Origin: Desulfoluna limicola
Lineage (GTDB): Bacteria; Desulfobacterota; Desulfobacteria; Desulfobacterales; Desulfolunaceae
Direction of reading: 5' to 3'
Length of the DNA: 64,000 nt
NCBI RefSeq assembly: GCF_021654575.1
Contig: NZ_AP024488.1
Span: forward strand, 6,199,791-6,263,790
Under the pieces are notes generated by a model. That model ran no database searches. It had not been told where the DNA came from and saw only the letters and a program-made list of their open reading frames with translations. The stretch's first letter is position 1; every line of letters begins with the position of its first letter. The translations under genes were made by a program, and so were the position numbers. Shown here in pieces: positions 34,692 to 44,360 of the stretch.

Positions 34692-35960
34692 TTGGGATCG
34701 GAAATTACCGTGGATGCTTTGGACCGGAGACAACTCTGGGGAAAGCAGCTGGATAAAGCGGCCTTTGGCCTTACGTTTGCCTTTTTTTTATCTGCTTTTG
34801 TTTCCAAGGCAGCCATGAACTCTCTGGGCGCTTTGATGCTCCTCGTGGGGCTTGTGTCCATTGTGGTAAACAGGGACAAGGTGTTGAGCAAGCATCCTTT
34901 TGTCATGTTGTTTTTGATACCTCTGGGTGTCGGGACTGTTGCTGCGATATTCTCGGAAATAGGGGGGCTCCCTGCCGTTGGGGAATTTTTGAATCGCTTG
35001 AAATTCTTTTTCCTCCCGTTGGTCCTTGCCTCAGTCGTGAAAGATGAGAAGAGGTTGTGGTGGCTGTGCGGCGCTGTCTTTTTTTCTGGTGTCGTGGCTT
35101 CCTTTATAGGGCTGTCTGAACCTTTTCAACGCAATTATGGTCACTTTACCGGGATGCATGAAATTGGGCGCAATGCCGATATGCTCATGATTGCTCTCCT
35201 CGGGCTGCTGGTTTGCCTGGGGGCAGGCTCTTTTCGCAAAAAGCTTGAACGTTGGCAGGTTGGGGTCGTGGCCTGTGTGGCAGGCCTTTTTTTCTGGGGC
35301 ATGATGATGAGCGGTATTCGAGGGGCCTGGGTGGGCTTTGCTGTGGGACTCGGGTGCTACTCTGTTTTTTTTAACCGGAAGTTTCTTATAATCATCGGAG
35401 TTCTTGTTGTCGTGGCTTGCAGCATCGGCCCCACAGGTAGGGTGATCGATGAGGTTAAATCCATCGGCGATACAACATCCAATGCCTCGAATCTGGCAAG
35501 ACTCCAGCTCTGGAAGACAGGCGTGGATTTTTCGAAAGGTCACCTGCTGTTCGGGTCCGGCAGCGACAGGGGCAAGGTAAGGGCACAGTTCAAAGAATTT
35601 TACAAGGCGCAACCCGAGGTGTACCAGAAAAAGTATCATTGGAGCATTCAGTATCCCGGTCATTTTCACAACAGCTATATTCAACTTTTTGTGGAGGGTG
35701 GGCTCCTCTTTTTTGGGGCCTTTATCGCATGCGGGACTCTGTTAATGATTCGACTTGTGCGGGCGTTATCCGTAATACCCATAGAGTTCAAGGCATATAC
35801 GCAGGCTGCGATCGTTGCCGCTTCCGGGTTTCTGGCCACGCAGTTTTTTCACAGTGAACTCTACTCATACGGAGGCGCTTTGCTGATGCTGTTTTTATCG
35901 GCCGGGCTGTTGCCACTGGGCTGGGATGAAAAAAAAGATGGGCACGATCAGGTGGTGTAA
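34692..35960 (+). CDS. O-antigen ligase / Wzy-type membrane protein (WaaL-like)
   Basis: It has 422 residues with about 10-12 membrane segments and one large periplasmic loop around residues 270-345. That loop contains HFHNSYIQLFVEGGLLFFGA, the histidine-bearing motif of the Wzy_C/WaaL family, and GIRGAWVGFAVG lies before it. It would join O-antigen or core oligosaccharide to lipid A-core in the periplasm. The first usable codon is TTG. A GTG 18 bases later is an alternative, and neither has a strong ribosome site. It opens a plus-strand run of glycosyltransferases. Confidence 0.85.
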   Translation: MGSEITVDALDRRQLWGKQLDKAAFGLTFAFFLSAFVSKAAMNSLGALMLLVGLVSIVVNRDKVLSKHPFVMLFLIPLGVGTVAAIFSEIGGLPAVGEFLNRLKFFFLPLVLASVVKDEKRLWWLCGAVFFSGVVASFIGLSEPFQRNYGHFTGMHEIGRNADMLMIALLGLLVCLGAGSFRKKLERWQVGVVACVAGLFFWGMMMSGIRGAWVGFAVGLGCYSVFFNRKFLIIIGVLVVVACSIGPTGRVIDEVKSIGDTTSNASNLARLQLWKTGVDFSKGHLLFGSGSDRGKVRAQFKEFYKAQPEVYQKKYHWSIQYPGHFHNSYIQLFVEGGLLFFGAFIACGTLLMIRLVRALSVIPIEFKAYTQAAIVAASGFLATQFFHSELYSYGGALLMLFLSAGLLPLGWDEKKDGHDQVV

Positions 35961-36119
35961 GGGCTGCATTCTTTGGCTCGATATAGTGTGTCGTCTTGAC
36001 GACAGGCAGATGGGTAGAGGCTGACCTCTGAATAATAATATTTTTATACCTGCCATGTGATTCGAATACGACAACGAATCCAGCGGTTGTGGAATATCAT
36101 TGGTGATACCTTTAATAAT

Positions 36120-36911
36120 ATGAAAATATCATTGATTATAGCTGTTTATAAGAGGGCTGACTTTCTTCGCCTGGTGCTGGAATCCATCAGGCGGCAGTCG
36201 TTTCGAAATTTTGAGGTGATTGTTGCTGAAGACGGTTGCAGCAGAACCGTTGCAACCGTCGTCGATACGTTCAAACGTAGGTGCAGTGTTCCCCTCACGC
36301 ATTTGACCCAGGATGATGTGGGCTTCAGGAAAGCGGGAATCCTCAATGAAGCCGTGGCCCAATCCAGGGGGGACTTTCTCGTCTTTATTGATGGCGATTG
36401 TGTGTTGCACCGTCACTTTATCAAAGAATATGCCCACCGAGCAGAGGAAGAGGTCTGTTTGTTTGGTCGTCGAGTGATGCTTGATGCTGCAACAACAGAG
36501 TTTTTGATTAAGGAGAGGGAAAACTTTAAAATCGGTCCCATGAGGGTGCTCTTTTCCCGGAGCCGAAAAAAGGAGGAGGCCCTGTATTTCCCTCTTGTGA
36601 CACCGCGCAGGAAAAAGGGGGTCAACGGCTGCAGTTTCTGTGTGAGCCGTCGAAAAATGATGGATATCAATGGCTTCGATGAGGATTTTACCGAACCCTA
36701 TTACGGGGAGGACACCGACATTGAAAGGCGTCTGAAACTTCTCGGGCTCCGGTTTGTCTGTACGCGGTATGCCACCATTCAGTACCACCTGTATCACAAT
36801 GCCGGCGATAGAAGCTTCTCATGGATGGCAAGCGAGGAACTTTACCTGAAAAAATCAAAAGAGAAGTCCCCATGGTGTGCCAATGGGATTGTGAAGGCGG
36901 GGTGCTCTTGA
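36120..36911 (+). CDS. Glycosyltransferase family 2 with galactosyltransferase-like C-terminal part
   Basis: It has 263 residues from MKISLIIAVYKRADFL. The GT-A core shows the DGD metal motif in VFIDGDCVLH and the later GFDEDFTEPYYGEDTDIERRL segment common to GT2 enzymes with a Glyco_transf_7C part. The acceptor is unknown, but its position among LPS genes suggests core or O-chain assembly. An in-frame start 63 bases upstream adds non-conserved residues and is less likely. The next gene begins 14 bases after the stop. Confidence 0.85.
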   Translation: MKISLIIAVYKRADFLRLVLESIRRQSFRNFEVIVAEDGCSRTVATVVDTFKRRCSVPLTHLTQDDVGFRKAGILNEAVAQSRGDFLVFIDGDCVLHRHFIKEYAHRAEEEVCLFGRRVMLDAATTEFLIKERENFKIGPMRVLFSRSRKKEEALYFPLVTPRRKKGVNGCSFCVSRRKMMDINGFDEDFTEPYYGEDTDIERRLKLLGLRFVCTRYATIQYHLYHNAGDRSFSWMASEELYLKKSKEKSPWCANGIVKAGCS

Positions 36912-36925
36912 AAGAAGGCGATGGC

Positions 36926-37876
36926 GTGAAGATCAGCGGATTTACGTTTTTGAGAAACGGCAGCAAGCTTTACTACCCCATATGCGAATCCATCATGTCG
37001 GCGCTGGCTCTTGTGGATGAGTTTGTGGTGGCGTTGGGCGCGGGGGATTCGGACGACAGGACCCGTGAGATGATTGAATCCATCGGCTCCGATAAGATTC
37101 GAATTGTCGATACTGTCTGGGACATTGATGCTTTTCCTGATGGCACTGAGCATGCGCACCAGACGGATATAGCCAAAGCCGCCTGCTCGGGGGATTGGCT
37201 CCTCTACCTTCAGGGGGATGAGGTGCTTCATGAAGAGGACCTGCCCGTCATCCGAAACCGGTGTGAAGCGTTTCTTAACGATCGGGACGTGGACGGCATG
37301 GTCTTTGACTATCTCCACTTTTGGGGGGACTACGAACACTATCAGCTCTCCCATGGCTGGTACAAGAATGAGGTGAGGCTGGTTCGAAATGATGTCGAGA
37401 TACACTCGTTTGCATCGGCCCAGTCATTTAGACGCATCCCCGATTTTGACGGGGTCAGTTACCGGAAAAAGCAAGGCACAAAGAAACTTCGGTGTGTGAA
37501 AGCCCATGCACGGATTTTTCATTATGGGTGGGTTCGTCCCCCCCATATGATGCAGAAAAAGAATCGATATATTGCCGTCACTCATGTGGGGCAGAAACGA
37601 AGTGACGAAATTTTTTCAGGCGCACCCTTGGAGTTTGATTACGGTCCACTGAATTTGACAACGCGATACAATGAGTCACATCCTCAAGTGATGGAGGCGA
37701 AAATCGCTTCCCATGATTGGAAGGATGAACTTTACGAAAGTGGGGGGGGCAGTCTTCATCGTCAGAAGCACAAGCATGAACGGTTGAAGTATCGATTTTT
37801 AACCTTTGTGGAACAGGCTATTCTCGGGGGACGCCCCATTGCAGAATCAAGAAACTACAGGTTGATAAAACGATGA
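36926..37876 (+). CDS. Glycosyltransferase family 2
   Basis: It has 316 residues starting at a GTG (VKISGFTFLRNGSKLYYPIC) with GAAGG 7 bases upstream. Earlier in-frame starts would overlap the previous gene. The GT-A core shows ALGAGDSDDRTREMIESIGS and LLYLQGDEVLHEED, the latter standing in for the usual DxD. The C-terminal 120 residues are rich in basic residues. Its stop overlaps the next start (ATGA). Probably a core or surface-glycan transferase, substrate unknown. Confidence 0.8.
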   Translation: MKISGFTFLRNGSKLYYPICESIMSALALVDEFVVALGAGDSDDRTREMIESIGSDKIRIVDTVWDIDAFPDGTEHAHQTDIAKAACSGDWLLYLQGDEVLHEEDLPVIRNRCEAFLNDRDVDGMVFDYLHFWGDYEHYQLSHGWYKNEVRLVRNDVEIHSFASAQSFRRIPDFDGVSYRKKQGTKKLRCVKAHARIFHYGWVRPPHMMQKKNRYIAVTHVGQKRSDEIFSGAPLEFDYGPLNLTTRYNESHPQVMEAKIASHDWKDELYESGGGSLHRQKHKHERLKYRFLTFVEQAILGGRPIAESRNYRLIKR

Positions 37877-38634
37877 AACATGCTGTCAGTGCTGTGATCA
37901 TAACGAAGAACGAAGAGCACAATCTTGGAAGGTGTCTGGCATCTCTGGGGTGGGTTGATGAGATTGTGGTCGTGGATTCAGGGTCTACGGATGCGACCAT
38001 GACCATTGCAAGGTCCTATGGCGCCAAGGTTCTGGAAACCCCATGGCTTGGTTTCGGGAAAACCAAACAACTGGCGGTGGATTCTGCTTCCAACGATTGG
38101 GTGCTTTCCATTGATGCTGATGAAGAGATAACGGAGACGCTGCGAAGAGGGATTGAGTCGAAACTCGTCAACCCAGGCAAACAGGGTTACCGTATTGCAA
38201 GACGTTCCTATTATCTTGACAGACCGATTCGATTTTCGGGCTGGAGAAGTGATGCCCCGCTTCGGTTATTCAACCGGAAACATGGCAGGTTCAATGAGAA
38301 AATTGTCCACGAATCTGTCGAAATGGCATCGAAACCGGGTCTTATCAAGGTCCATATGCTTCACTATACCTTTCCCTCAATCTCCACCCATCTTGCAAAG
38401 ATCGACAGCTATTCGGCGCTGGGTGCCCGACAGCTTTTGGAGAAAGGGAAGAAAGTGAACCTTGCTCTCGCATGCCTGCGAGGGGTGGTGAAGTTTAATA
38501 AAATGTATTTTTTGAAACTGGGATTTCTGGATGGAAAAGAGGGCTTTGTCCTGGCTGTGATATCCTCATTCGGGGTGACGCTGAAATACCTTCGGCTTTG
38601 GGAGTTGATCCATAAGGGGCCGCATGATGAATAA
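37873..38634 (+). CDS. Glycosyltransferase family 2, WaaE/KdtX-like
   Basis: It has 253 residues: MKHAVSAVIITKNEEHNLGR, VDSGSTDATMTIA, VLSIDADEEITETL and GKTKQLAVDSASNDW. This is the layout of the WaaE/LgtF/KdtX group, which add a glucose to LPS heptose or similar. It is translationally coupled to both neighbours (4-base overlap before, 11-base overlap after). The exact sugar is not readable from the sequence. Confidence 0.88.
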   Translation: MKHAVSAVIITKNEEHNLGRCLASLGWVDEIVVVDSGSTDATMTIARSYGAKVLETPWLGFGKTKQLAVDSASNDWVLSIDADEEITETLRRGIESKLVNPGKQGYRIARRSYYLDRPIRFSGWRSDAPLRLFNRKHGRFNEKIVHESVEMASKPGLIKVHMLHYTFPSISTHLAKIDSYSALGARQLLEKGKKVNLALACLRGVVKFNKMYFLKLGFLDGKEGFVLAVISSFGVTLKYLRLWELIHKGPHDE

Positions 38635-39751
38635 CAGCTTGTCCGGTGTGTTTCATATCGACCCAGAGAAGAGCTGGCGGGGAGGCCAACAGCAGGCCGC
38701 ATACCTTCATGAAGGGTTGATTGCTCGAGGGATTCCCAGTTGGGTGGTTTGTCGCCCTGACTCACCTTTTGAAGCGTATCTTAAGTCAAAAGGGCTTCCC
38801 TGTCTCCCCATTCCCATGCGCAATGAGGGGGATATCTTTGCGGGGTGGCGGATCGCCAAGGCTGCCAGAGAGCATAATGTCTCCATTCTCCACCTTCACT
38901 CTGCACATGCCCTGGCAATTGGCCTTTGGGCCTCACTTTTTAACCGGGCGTTGAAGCTGGTAGGGGTCCGGCGGGTCGCTGTGCCGATTCGCAAGAACCG
39001 TTTCAGCCGCTACAAGTACAATTCACCTCGCATGACCTGCCATGTGGCGATATCGGAAGCTATCCGCCAGGTGATGATCGGAGATGGCATTGCGCCCGGC
39101 CGTATTACCACGATCCACAGCGGGGTGGATACCAGGCGGTTGTTGTTGGAGAAACCAGAGGTGGATTTTCGAAAAACCATCGGGGTTCCCGACGACCACC
39201 TGATTATTGGCATGGTGGCTGCCCTGACCGCTGAAAAAGGGTACCCCACACTCCTCATGGCTGCGGCTGATGTTTTACGGGATCATGACAAGGTGACATT
39301 CTGTGCGTTGGGGGATGGCTCCGGCAGGGAGTCTCTCCTTGAGCAGGCAGAGGCGTTAGGCTTGGGTGACCGCTTTCGCTTTATGGGCTTTCGCGAGGAT
39401 GTGGGGTCGTTTCTTCATACGTTTGATGTCTTTGTGCTGGCATCGCTTATGGAGGGGCTGGGTACCTCGATTCTTGATGCCCAATCCGTGGGGCTCCCCG
39501 TCATTGCCTCACGGGTCGGAGGAATCCCCGAGGTTGTGGAAGATGGTGTGACTGGCCTCCTGGCAGAACCGGGGAATGCCGAGGATTTTGCAGGAAAACT
39601 GTCCCGTTTGATTGCTGATCCTGGTTTGAGACTCCGGCTGGGAGAAAATGCACTGGCGTCTGTGACGAGTTTTTCCATCGAGAAGACGGTGGAAAAGAAT
39701 GTTGAGCTCTATCACAGCATCCTTGAGGGTGAAGGAACTTATCACTCATAA
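38624..39751 (+). CDS. Glycosyltransferase family 4
   Basis: It has 375 residues with a GT-B fold. The N-terminal domain includes the PEKSWRGGQQQAAYLHEGL acceptor side. The C-terminal donor domain includes GMVAALTAEKGYPTLL and the signature EGLGTSILDAQSVGLPVIAS, followed by RVGGIPEVVEDGVTG. It overlaps the previous gene by 11 bases. Likely the last transferase of this core/O-chain run. Donor and acceptor unknown. Confidence 0.88.
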   Translation: MMNNSLSGVFHIDPEKSWRGGQQQAAYLHEGLIARGIPSWVVCRPDSPFEAYLKSKGLPCLPIPMRNEGDIFAGWRIAKAAREHNVSILHLHSAHALAIGLWASLFNRALKLVGVRRVAVPIRKNRFSRYKYNSPRMTCHVAISEAIRQVMIGDGIAPGRITTIHSGVDTRRLLLEKPEVDFRKTIGVPDDHLIIGMVAALTAEKGYPTLLMAAADVLRDHDKVTFCALGDGSGRESLLEQAEALGLGDRFRFMGFREDVGSFLHTFDVFVLASLMEGLGTSILDAQSVGLPVIASRVGGIPEVVEDGVTGLLAEPGNAEDFAGKLSRLIADPGLRLRLGENALASVTSFSIEKTVEKNVELYHSILEGEGTYHS

Positions 39752-39829
39752 GTGGCAACTGTCGCGATTGTATGAGAATCATTTTTATCAGGGCATGAGT
39801 TCTGTTTGTGCTTTGAAGGGTAATACGGG

Positions 39830-41728
39830 TTGCTTATGAATAGCTGTCTGTCTTTTTTTGCTGTGATGATGCTGTGCATCTGGGCTGTCAAGACGATCAA
39901 GTATCAACGCATGAGATATTTTAAGTTTTTAAGCTTGAGTGATATCAATGCATGCGTTGTGGTCGCTGTTCTTATGGGGCTTGCTGATATCATGCCACCG
40001 GTTTTTAGGGTGTTTTGCCTCTGTCTTTTGGGCTTGACCCTTTTGCTGATGTATGTGGACGCTGTCGCCTTTCAGGTTTACTCTGCGGAAATTGAACCAT
40101 CGTCCGTTAAACTTTTTTTTAAAAACTTTGACACAATGAAGGGAGAAAAATCAGCGGCGGTCTATTTGAAGAAGGAAAAAAACTATATATTTGTCCCCGC
40201 CGTTCTCTTTTTTTTCGGGGGCAGCGCTTTAGGGATAAGCAGCCTTTATATCACAGCTGCATACCTTGGCTGCATGATTCTGCTGGTTTCAAAAACCCGA
40301 GTTAATCTCCCAAATATGGCCCTTTTTATCGGAATGATTGTGGCCTTAATCAAAGCTCAGCAACACTGGTTGTCTGTTTCAGCGTTCCCCATTGAGTTGT
40401 CTCTTTCTTTGTCAGAGCTGGGGGCATTGGCTTTGGCCGTGTGCGGTTTGGAGTACCTGAGGTTTTCCAAAAGTTACCTGTTTCAACATTCATTTATGAC
40501 GCAGTCCTCTTCGGTGTTCAGTGTGTTGGGCCTGAATTCATTGGGTGTTGACCACTCCATTGAACCCACGGAGGAGGAGGCCTGTCACGTGATTCCGGTG
40601 TCCTACCCTTTACGGCAGCCCTCCACCATGTCGAGCACGTTTTCGGGGGCCAACATCATCCTTATCAGCCTTGAGTCCGTCGGAAGGCAGCATATGGGGT
40701 TTTATCAAGGGCAGGGTGCTTTGATGCCGGTTTTTGAAACGTTGGCGAGGCAGGCGTATGTTTCCCGTTGCCACTACTGTATTTCACCCAATACCCATAC
40801 CTCCATTCACACCCTTCTGAACGGGGACTATATGCAGCATGAGAGGTTCCCGCACATTGCCTCCCTTAAAGAGAATGGCTACTCGACCTCTCTTCTGACG
40901 GCACAGAATTTTCTTGTCGATACAAAGGCGCTGTTGGAGAAAAACCAGTACGACCATTACTTCACACCCGATTTTTATGCAGAGAAAGGTGAGGCCGGCG
41001 TTTCCGGGTGGGGGGGGGATGACTACGCAATCTTTGAAAACGGCGGGGAGGATTTCATCAAAAGTTGTGAGGATGGAAAGCCTTTCTTTTTGCACGTCAC
41101 GAACAACCAGACCCACATTAACTATACCGTCTATGACACAGAACGGTTTGGCAGATTTCAGGGCGGCTCCGCAAAGCACCGGTATCTCAACGCTGTTGAA
41201 GAGAGTGATTACCTGATGGGAAGGCTCTTGGAACGCCTTCGAAACGCTGGTCTTCTGGAGAATACACTGATCGTTTATACCAGTGATCATGGGCAGGCAT
41301 TTGGTGAACTGGGTTACCGTGCACACTCCACAGCCATCTCTGCAGAAGAGATGAATGTGCCGTTCCTTATTCACCACCCTCGTTTGGATACGACCCGGTG
41401 GATTCGGGAATCAAACCACTTTGATTTGTTTCCTACGCTTTTTGATCTTATTGGTATCCCATGCCATGAAAAAACCCTTGGAAGGTCTCTGTTCTCTGAT
41501 GATTACCAGAACCAGTTTGTAGGGTTTTCATCAACCCGCAAGGGGCAACTCCCTTCAAACTTCGGGTTGATTCGGGACGGGCGTAAAGTGATGATTGATC
41601 TGGTTCTGAGTCGTTTCTGGACAATGGATTGCGAGGATAAGGGGATAGAGACACTGCCCCCCCAAGAGCAAAAGCATACGTTGAAAGTGATGCACGATGC
41701 CTTGAGCAACAGGGGGCTGGTGTATTGA
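39830..41728 (+). CDS. Membrane sulfatase-fold transferase (LtaS/phosphoethanolamine-transferase-like)
   Basis: It has 632 residues. The first 220 hold about five membrane segments. The rest is an alkaline-phosphatase/sulfatase domain with the nucleophile threonine in SPNTHTSIHTLLNGDY and metal ligands in VYTSDHGQAFGELGYRAHS. This matches enzymes that transfer phosphoglycerol or phosphoethanolamine from lipids to glycans outside the inner membrane. In a diderm LPS locus the acceptor is probably LPS core or O-chain, not teichoic acid. A TTG start fits the GAAGGG ribosome site (9 bases). The ATG six bases later is 15 bases away. Confidence 0.82.
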   Translation: MLMNSCLSFFAVMMLCIWAVKTIKYQRMRYFKFLSLSDINACVVVAVLMGLADIMPPVFRVFCLCLLGLTLLLMYVDAVAFQVYSAEIEPSSVKLFFKNFDTMKGEKSAAVYLKKEKNYIFVPAVLFFFGGSALGISSLYITAAYLGCMILLVSKTRVNLPNMALFIGMIVALIKAQQHWLSVSAFPIELSLSLSELGALALAVCGLEYLRFSKSYLFQHSFMTQSSSVFSVLGLNSLGVDHSIEPTEEEACHVIPVSYPLRQPSTMSSTFSGANIILISLESVGRQHMGFYQGQGALMPVFETLARQAYVSRCHYCISPNTHTSIHTLLNGDYMQHERFPHIASLKENGYSTSLLTAQNFLVDTKALLEKNQYDHYFTPDFYAEKGEAGVSGWGGDDYAIFENGGEDFIKSCEDGKPFFLHVTNNQTHINYTVYDTERFGRFQGGSAKHRYLNAVEESDYLMGRLLERLRNAGLLENTLIVYTSDHGQAFGELGYRAHSTAISAEEMNVPFLIHHPRLDTTRWIRESNHFDLFPTLFDLIGIPCHEKTLGRSLFSDDYQNQFVGFSSTRKGQLPSNFGLIRDGRKVMIDLVLSRFWTMDCEDKGIETLPPQEQKHTLKVMHDALSNRGLVY

Positions 41729-41763
41729 GGTGGTGATCGGCGGGGCAGGTGACGAAGAAAGAC

Positions 41764-41797
41764 AAAAGGGCTGATAATTTTCAGCCCTTTTTTTATT
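41764..41797. terminator. Bidirectional terminator between convergent genes
   Basis: AAAAGGGCTGA and TCAGCCCTTTT arms around a 6-base loop, T run on the plus strand and A run preceding. It serves both the sulfatase-fold gene and the deacetylase gene. Confidence 0.92.
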
Positions 41798-41813
41798 GCC
41801 TAAACCGAGGCGA

Positions 41814-42536
41814 TCAGGATTTTCGCCTCTTGTCTTCATACCGTGTGGCGAGTTTCATCCAGAAGAGGTGGGGCAGTGTGTGCCTTGCAACCACAACGCG
41901 GGGGAGCTTGAACATGTGCTCATTGGTATGGCACCTGGACCTTTGGGTTGTCGTGGCGCTTAGGTAGCCAGCTTCTTCGGCAAGGGCAACGGACTCCTCG
42001 TTAAAGCCTCCATAGGGGTAGCAAAAATGATTGACTGCAACCCCGAACATCTGTTCGAGTTCCGTTTTTGACTGAATGATTTCTGGTCTGGCAGTTTCTT
42101 TGTCTGCTTTTTTCAGGTTTATGTGGCTCAGCGTGTGAGATCCGATTTCCATTCCTGCACCAAGCCATTCCTGGATTTGTTCCTGTGTCATCAATGCCTG
42201 CTGAGAGAGCTCAGGATTCCAGTCGTTGGTTTTTCCTATCCGGTCCTTGACGATGTAGCATGTGGCACTGAAGTCCATCTTATTTAAAATGGGGAGTGCA
42301 TTTGTCAGGTTGTTGAGGTATCCGTCGTCAAATGTGATCCCTGCGACCTTTCCTTGTTTTTCACCCTTCAGGTAGGGCGTCAGTTCTGTCAATGAGACGC
42401 CTTTGTAGCCCATTTGCTTGAGAAATTTCATTTGAAATCGAAACCGCTTGATCGGAACTGACAGGCTGCTCAAGTGTTCTTTTTCTTGAAGGTCCCTGAC
42501 TTGATGATACATGAGAATTGGAATGTGGCAACGCAT
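41814..42536 (-). CDS. Polysaccharide deacetylase family protein
   Basis: It has 240 residues with a NodB fold: ITFDDGYLNNL (catalytic and metal aspartates), GSHTLSHINL (metal histidines), NHFCYPYGGFNEES. It begins MRCHIPILMYHQV, with GAGGG five bases upstream on its strand. An in-frame extension of 42 residues upstream looks non-coding. Family members remove N- or O-acetyl groups from surface sugars. Here the substrate is probably a surface polysaccharide. No signal peptide is evident. Confidence 0.88.
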   Translation of the reverse strand: MRCHIPILMYHQVRDLQEKEHLSSLSVPIKRFRFQMKFLKQMGYKGVSLTELTPYLKGEKQGKVAGITFDDGYLNNLTNALPILNKMDFSATCYIVKDRIGKTNDWNPELSQQALMTQEQIQEWLGAGMEIGSHTLSHINLKKADKETARPEIIQSKTELEQMFGVAVNHFCYPYGGFNEESVALAEEAGYLSATTTQRSRCHTNEHMFKLPRVVVARHTLPHLFWMKLATRYEDKRRKS

Positions 42537-42836
42537 AGACACCCTCAACGCAATAGGATTAGAAACCAGTAATATGGGGTTCTGCTTAACAACGGAGCGG
42601 GGCTTGATTAAGATGCGCCCTTGCTTTGAATAGGTCTGTTCTGTGACGTTTATCTGCTCCACATGGGCACATGCAATGCGACAGTGGGTTGATCCGGTGA
42701 ACGATAAAAATGTATAACGATGAGTTTTGGATCCATGGAAACAGGGCGGACATGGGTATTTCGGGTCGTCCTGTGGGGCTTCGGGATGACCGGACGGCTG
42801 CTGTCGGATTCAACGGCAAGCCGTAAGGTCAGGTTT
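42537..42836. other. Gene-free spacer upstream of the deacetylase gene
   Basis: Three hundred bases with no supported gene and no copy of the dispersed element. Short inverted sequences (GTCGTCC...CGGACGGC) occur near 42765-42795, but I can assign no role. Confidence 0.4.
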
Positions 42837-44189
42837 CTAAAGCCTCCAGAGATCAACACCACACCTCTGGGCTTCATCTGTGTCTATAACAGATTTTACA
42901 TCAATAAGAGAGCCCTTTGGCTTCAGCTTCATTGTAAACGCATCAAGGGGCATTGCCTTGTACTCACGGTGGGCGGTTGCGATGATGACGGCATCAACAT
43001 CCAAAATATCGTCCCATGAGGTCAGATCAAGGCCATAGTAGTGTTTTGCCTCCACCGGATCCGCCAGGGGGTCGTGGACCTGAACCTTGATGCCGTAGGA
43101 CTGAAACTCCTCTACGATATCAACAACCCGGGTGTTGCGCAAATCCGGACAATCCTCTTTAAAGGTAAGTCCCAAGATGGCCACGGATGAATCACTGTTC
43201 AGGCATCCGTTGTTCATGAGGCGCTTGACCGTGGTCTGGGCAATGTATTTCCCCATGGAGTCATTGCGCTTGCGGCCAGACAGGATCACCTCGGGGTGGT
43301 ACCCTTCGATCTGAGCCTTGTAGGTGAGATAGTAGGGATCCACGCCAATGCAGTGCCCTCCCACGAGGCCTGGCCTGAAGGGGAGAAAGTTCCACTTGGT
43401 GCCGGCCGCCTCCAGGACATTCAAGGTGTCGATGCCCAGGGTGTCGAAAATGATGGCCAGTTCGTTGATGAGGGCGATGTTGAGGTCCCTCTGGGTGTTC
43501 TCAATGACCTTTGATGCTTCGGCCTCTTTGATGGTCGTTGTGGGGTGAACCCCCGCTGTGATGATGGAACCGTAAAGAGCCTCAACCTTTTTCAGGGTAC
43601 CCGGGGTGTCACCAGACACAACCTTGACGATGGTGGTGAGGGTGCGCTCTTTGTCTCCCGGGTTGATCCGCTCGGGAGAGTACCCCACAAAGAATCCTTC
43701 TTTCCAGGTTTTGCCGGACTCTTTTTCCAGAATGGGAACGCAGATGTCCTCTGTGGCCCCGGGAAAGACGGTGGACTCGTATATAATCACAGCCCCCTCT
43801 TTCATGTGGCGCCCCACGGTTACAGACGATGAGACAAGGGGGGTCAAATCGGGTTGGTGGGCTTCATTGATGGGAGTCGGCACTGCCACGATAATGAAAT
43901 CGGCTTTTGTGAGCATGGACGGGTCGGATGTTGCCGTAAAGTTTACGGCTGCTTTAAAATCATCGGCATCCACCTCACCGGTATAATCAACCCCCTTGGT
44001 GCAATTCGCAACCAGGGTCTCTTTGATATCAAAACCAATGGTCTCAACGTGTTTACCGAATTCTAAGGCCAGGGGAAGGCCAACATATCCCAAGCCCACT
44101 ATCGCAATGACTGGGTTGGTATCTGAATTTGTATTCATAAGAATGTGTCGCAGTTCTTTATTCAAGGAGTTCGCTCCGTTTATAGGCAT
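42837..44189 (-). CDS. Nucleotide-sugar dehydrogenase (UDP-N-acetylhexosamine 6-dehydrogenase, WbpA/TviB-like)
   Basis: It oxidises C6 of a UDP-sugar to the uronic acid, probably UDP-GlcNAc or UDP-GalNAc. It has 450 residues (433 if MNTNSDTNPVIAIVGLGY at 44138 is the start; no ribosome site decides this). The NAD motif is VGLGYVGLPLALEF. The catalytic cysteine lies in GGHCIGVDPYYLTYKAQ, which resembles the TviB group. The C-terminal substrate domain begins near SVAILGLTFKEDCPDLRNTR. It supplies a uronic-acid donor for the surface glycan made nearby. Confidence 0.9.
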   Translation of the reverse strand: MPINGANSLNKELRHILMNTNSDTNPVIAIVGLGYVGLPLALEFGKHVETIGFDIKETLVANCTKGVDYTGEVDADDFKAAVNFTATSDPSMLTKADFIIVAVPTPINEAHQPDLTPLVSSSVTVGRHMKEGAVIIYESTVFPGATEDICVPILEKESGKTWKEGFFVGYSPERINPGDKERTLTTIVKVVSGDTPGTLKKVEALYGSIITAGVHPTTTIKEAEASKVIENTQRDLNIALINELAIIFDTLGIDTLNVLEAAGTKWNFLPFRPGLVGGHCIGVDPYYLTYKAQIEGYHPEVILSGRKRNDSMGKYIAQTTVKRLMNNGCLNSDSSVAILGLTFKEDCPDLRNTRVVDIVEEFQSYGIKVQVHDPLADPVEAKHYYGLDLTSWDDILDVDAVIIATAHREYKAMPLDAFTMKLKPKGSLIDVKSVIDTDEAQRCGVDLWRL

Positions 44190-44360
44190 TTTGTAAAGGC
44201 TGAAACGTCCTTGGTTTCGGTGCAGTCGTTTCGCTTTTGTCAGTTAAGATTGAAAGCCGTTTAACGCCCTTGAAGGTAGGCCATATTAACGTATGGCGGG
44301 ATCCTAAAACATTCAAGTTGGTATTACAAGTATCACGTCGCTGATACGGGCTTATGGCTT

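Noticed and set aside
39830..41728. True lipoteichoic acid synthase
   Set aside because: The window encodes LPS biosynthesis, so the organism has an outer membrane; teichoic acid is not expected.
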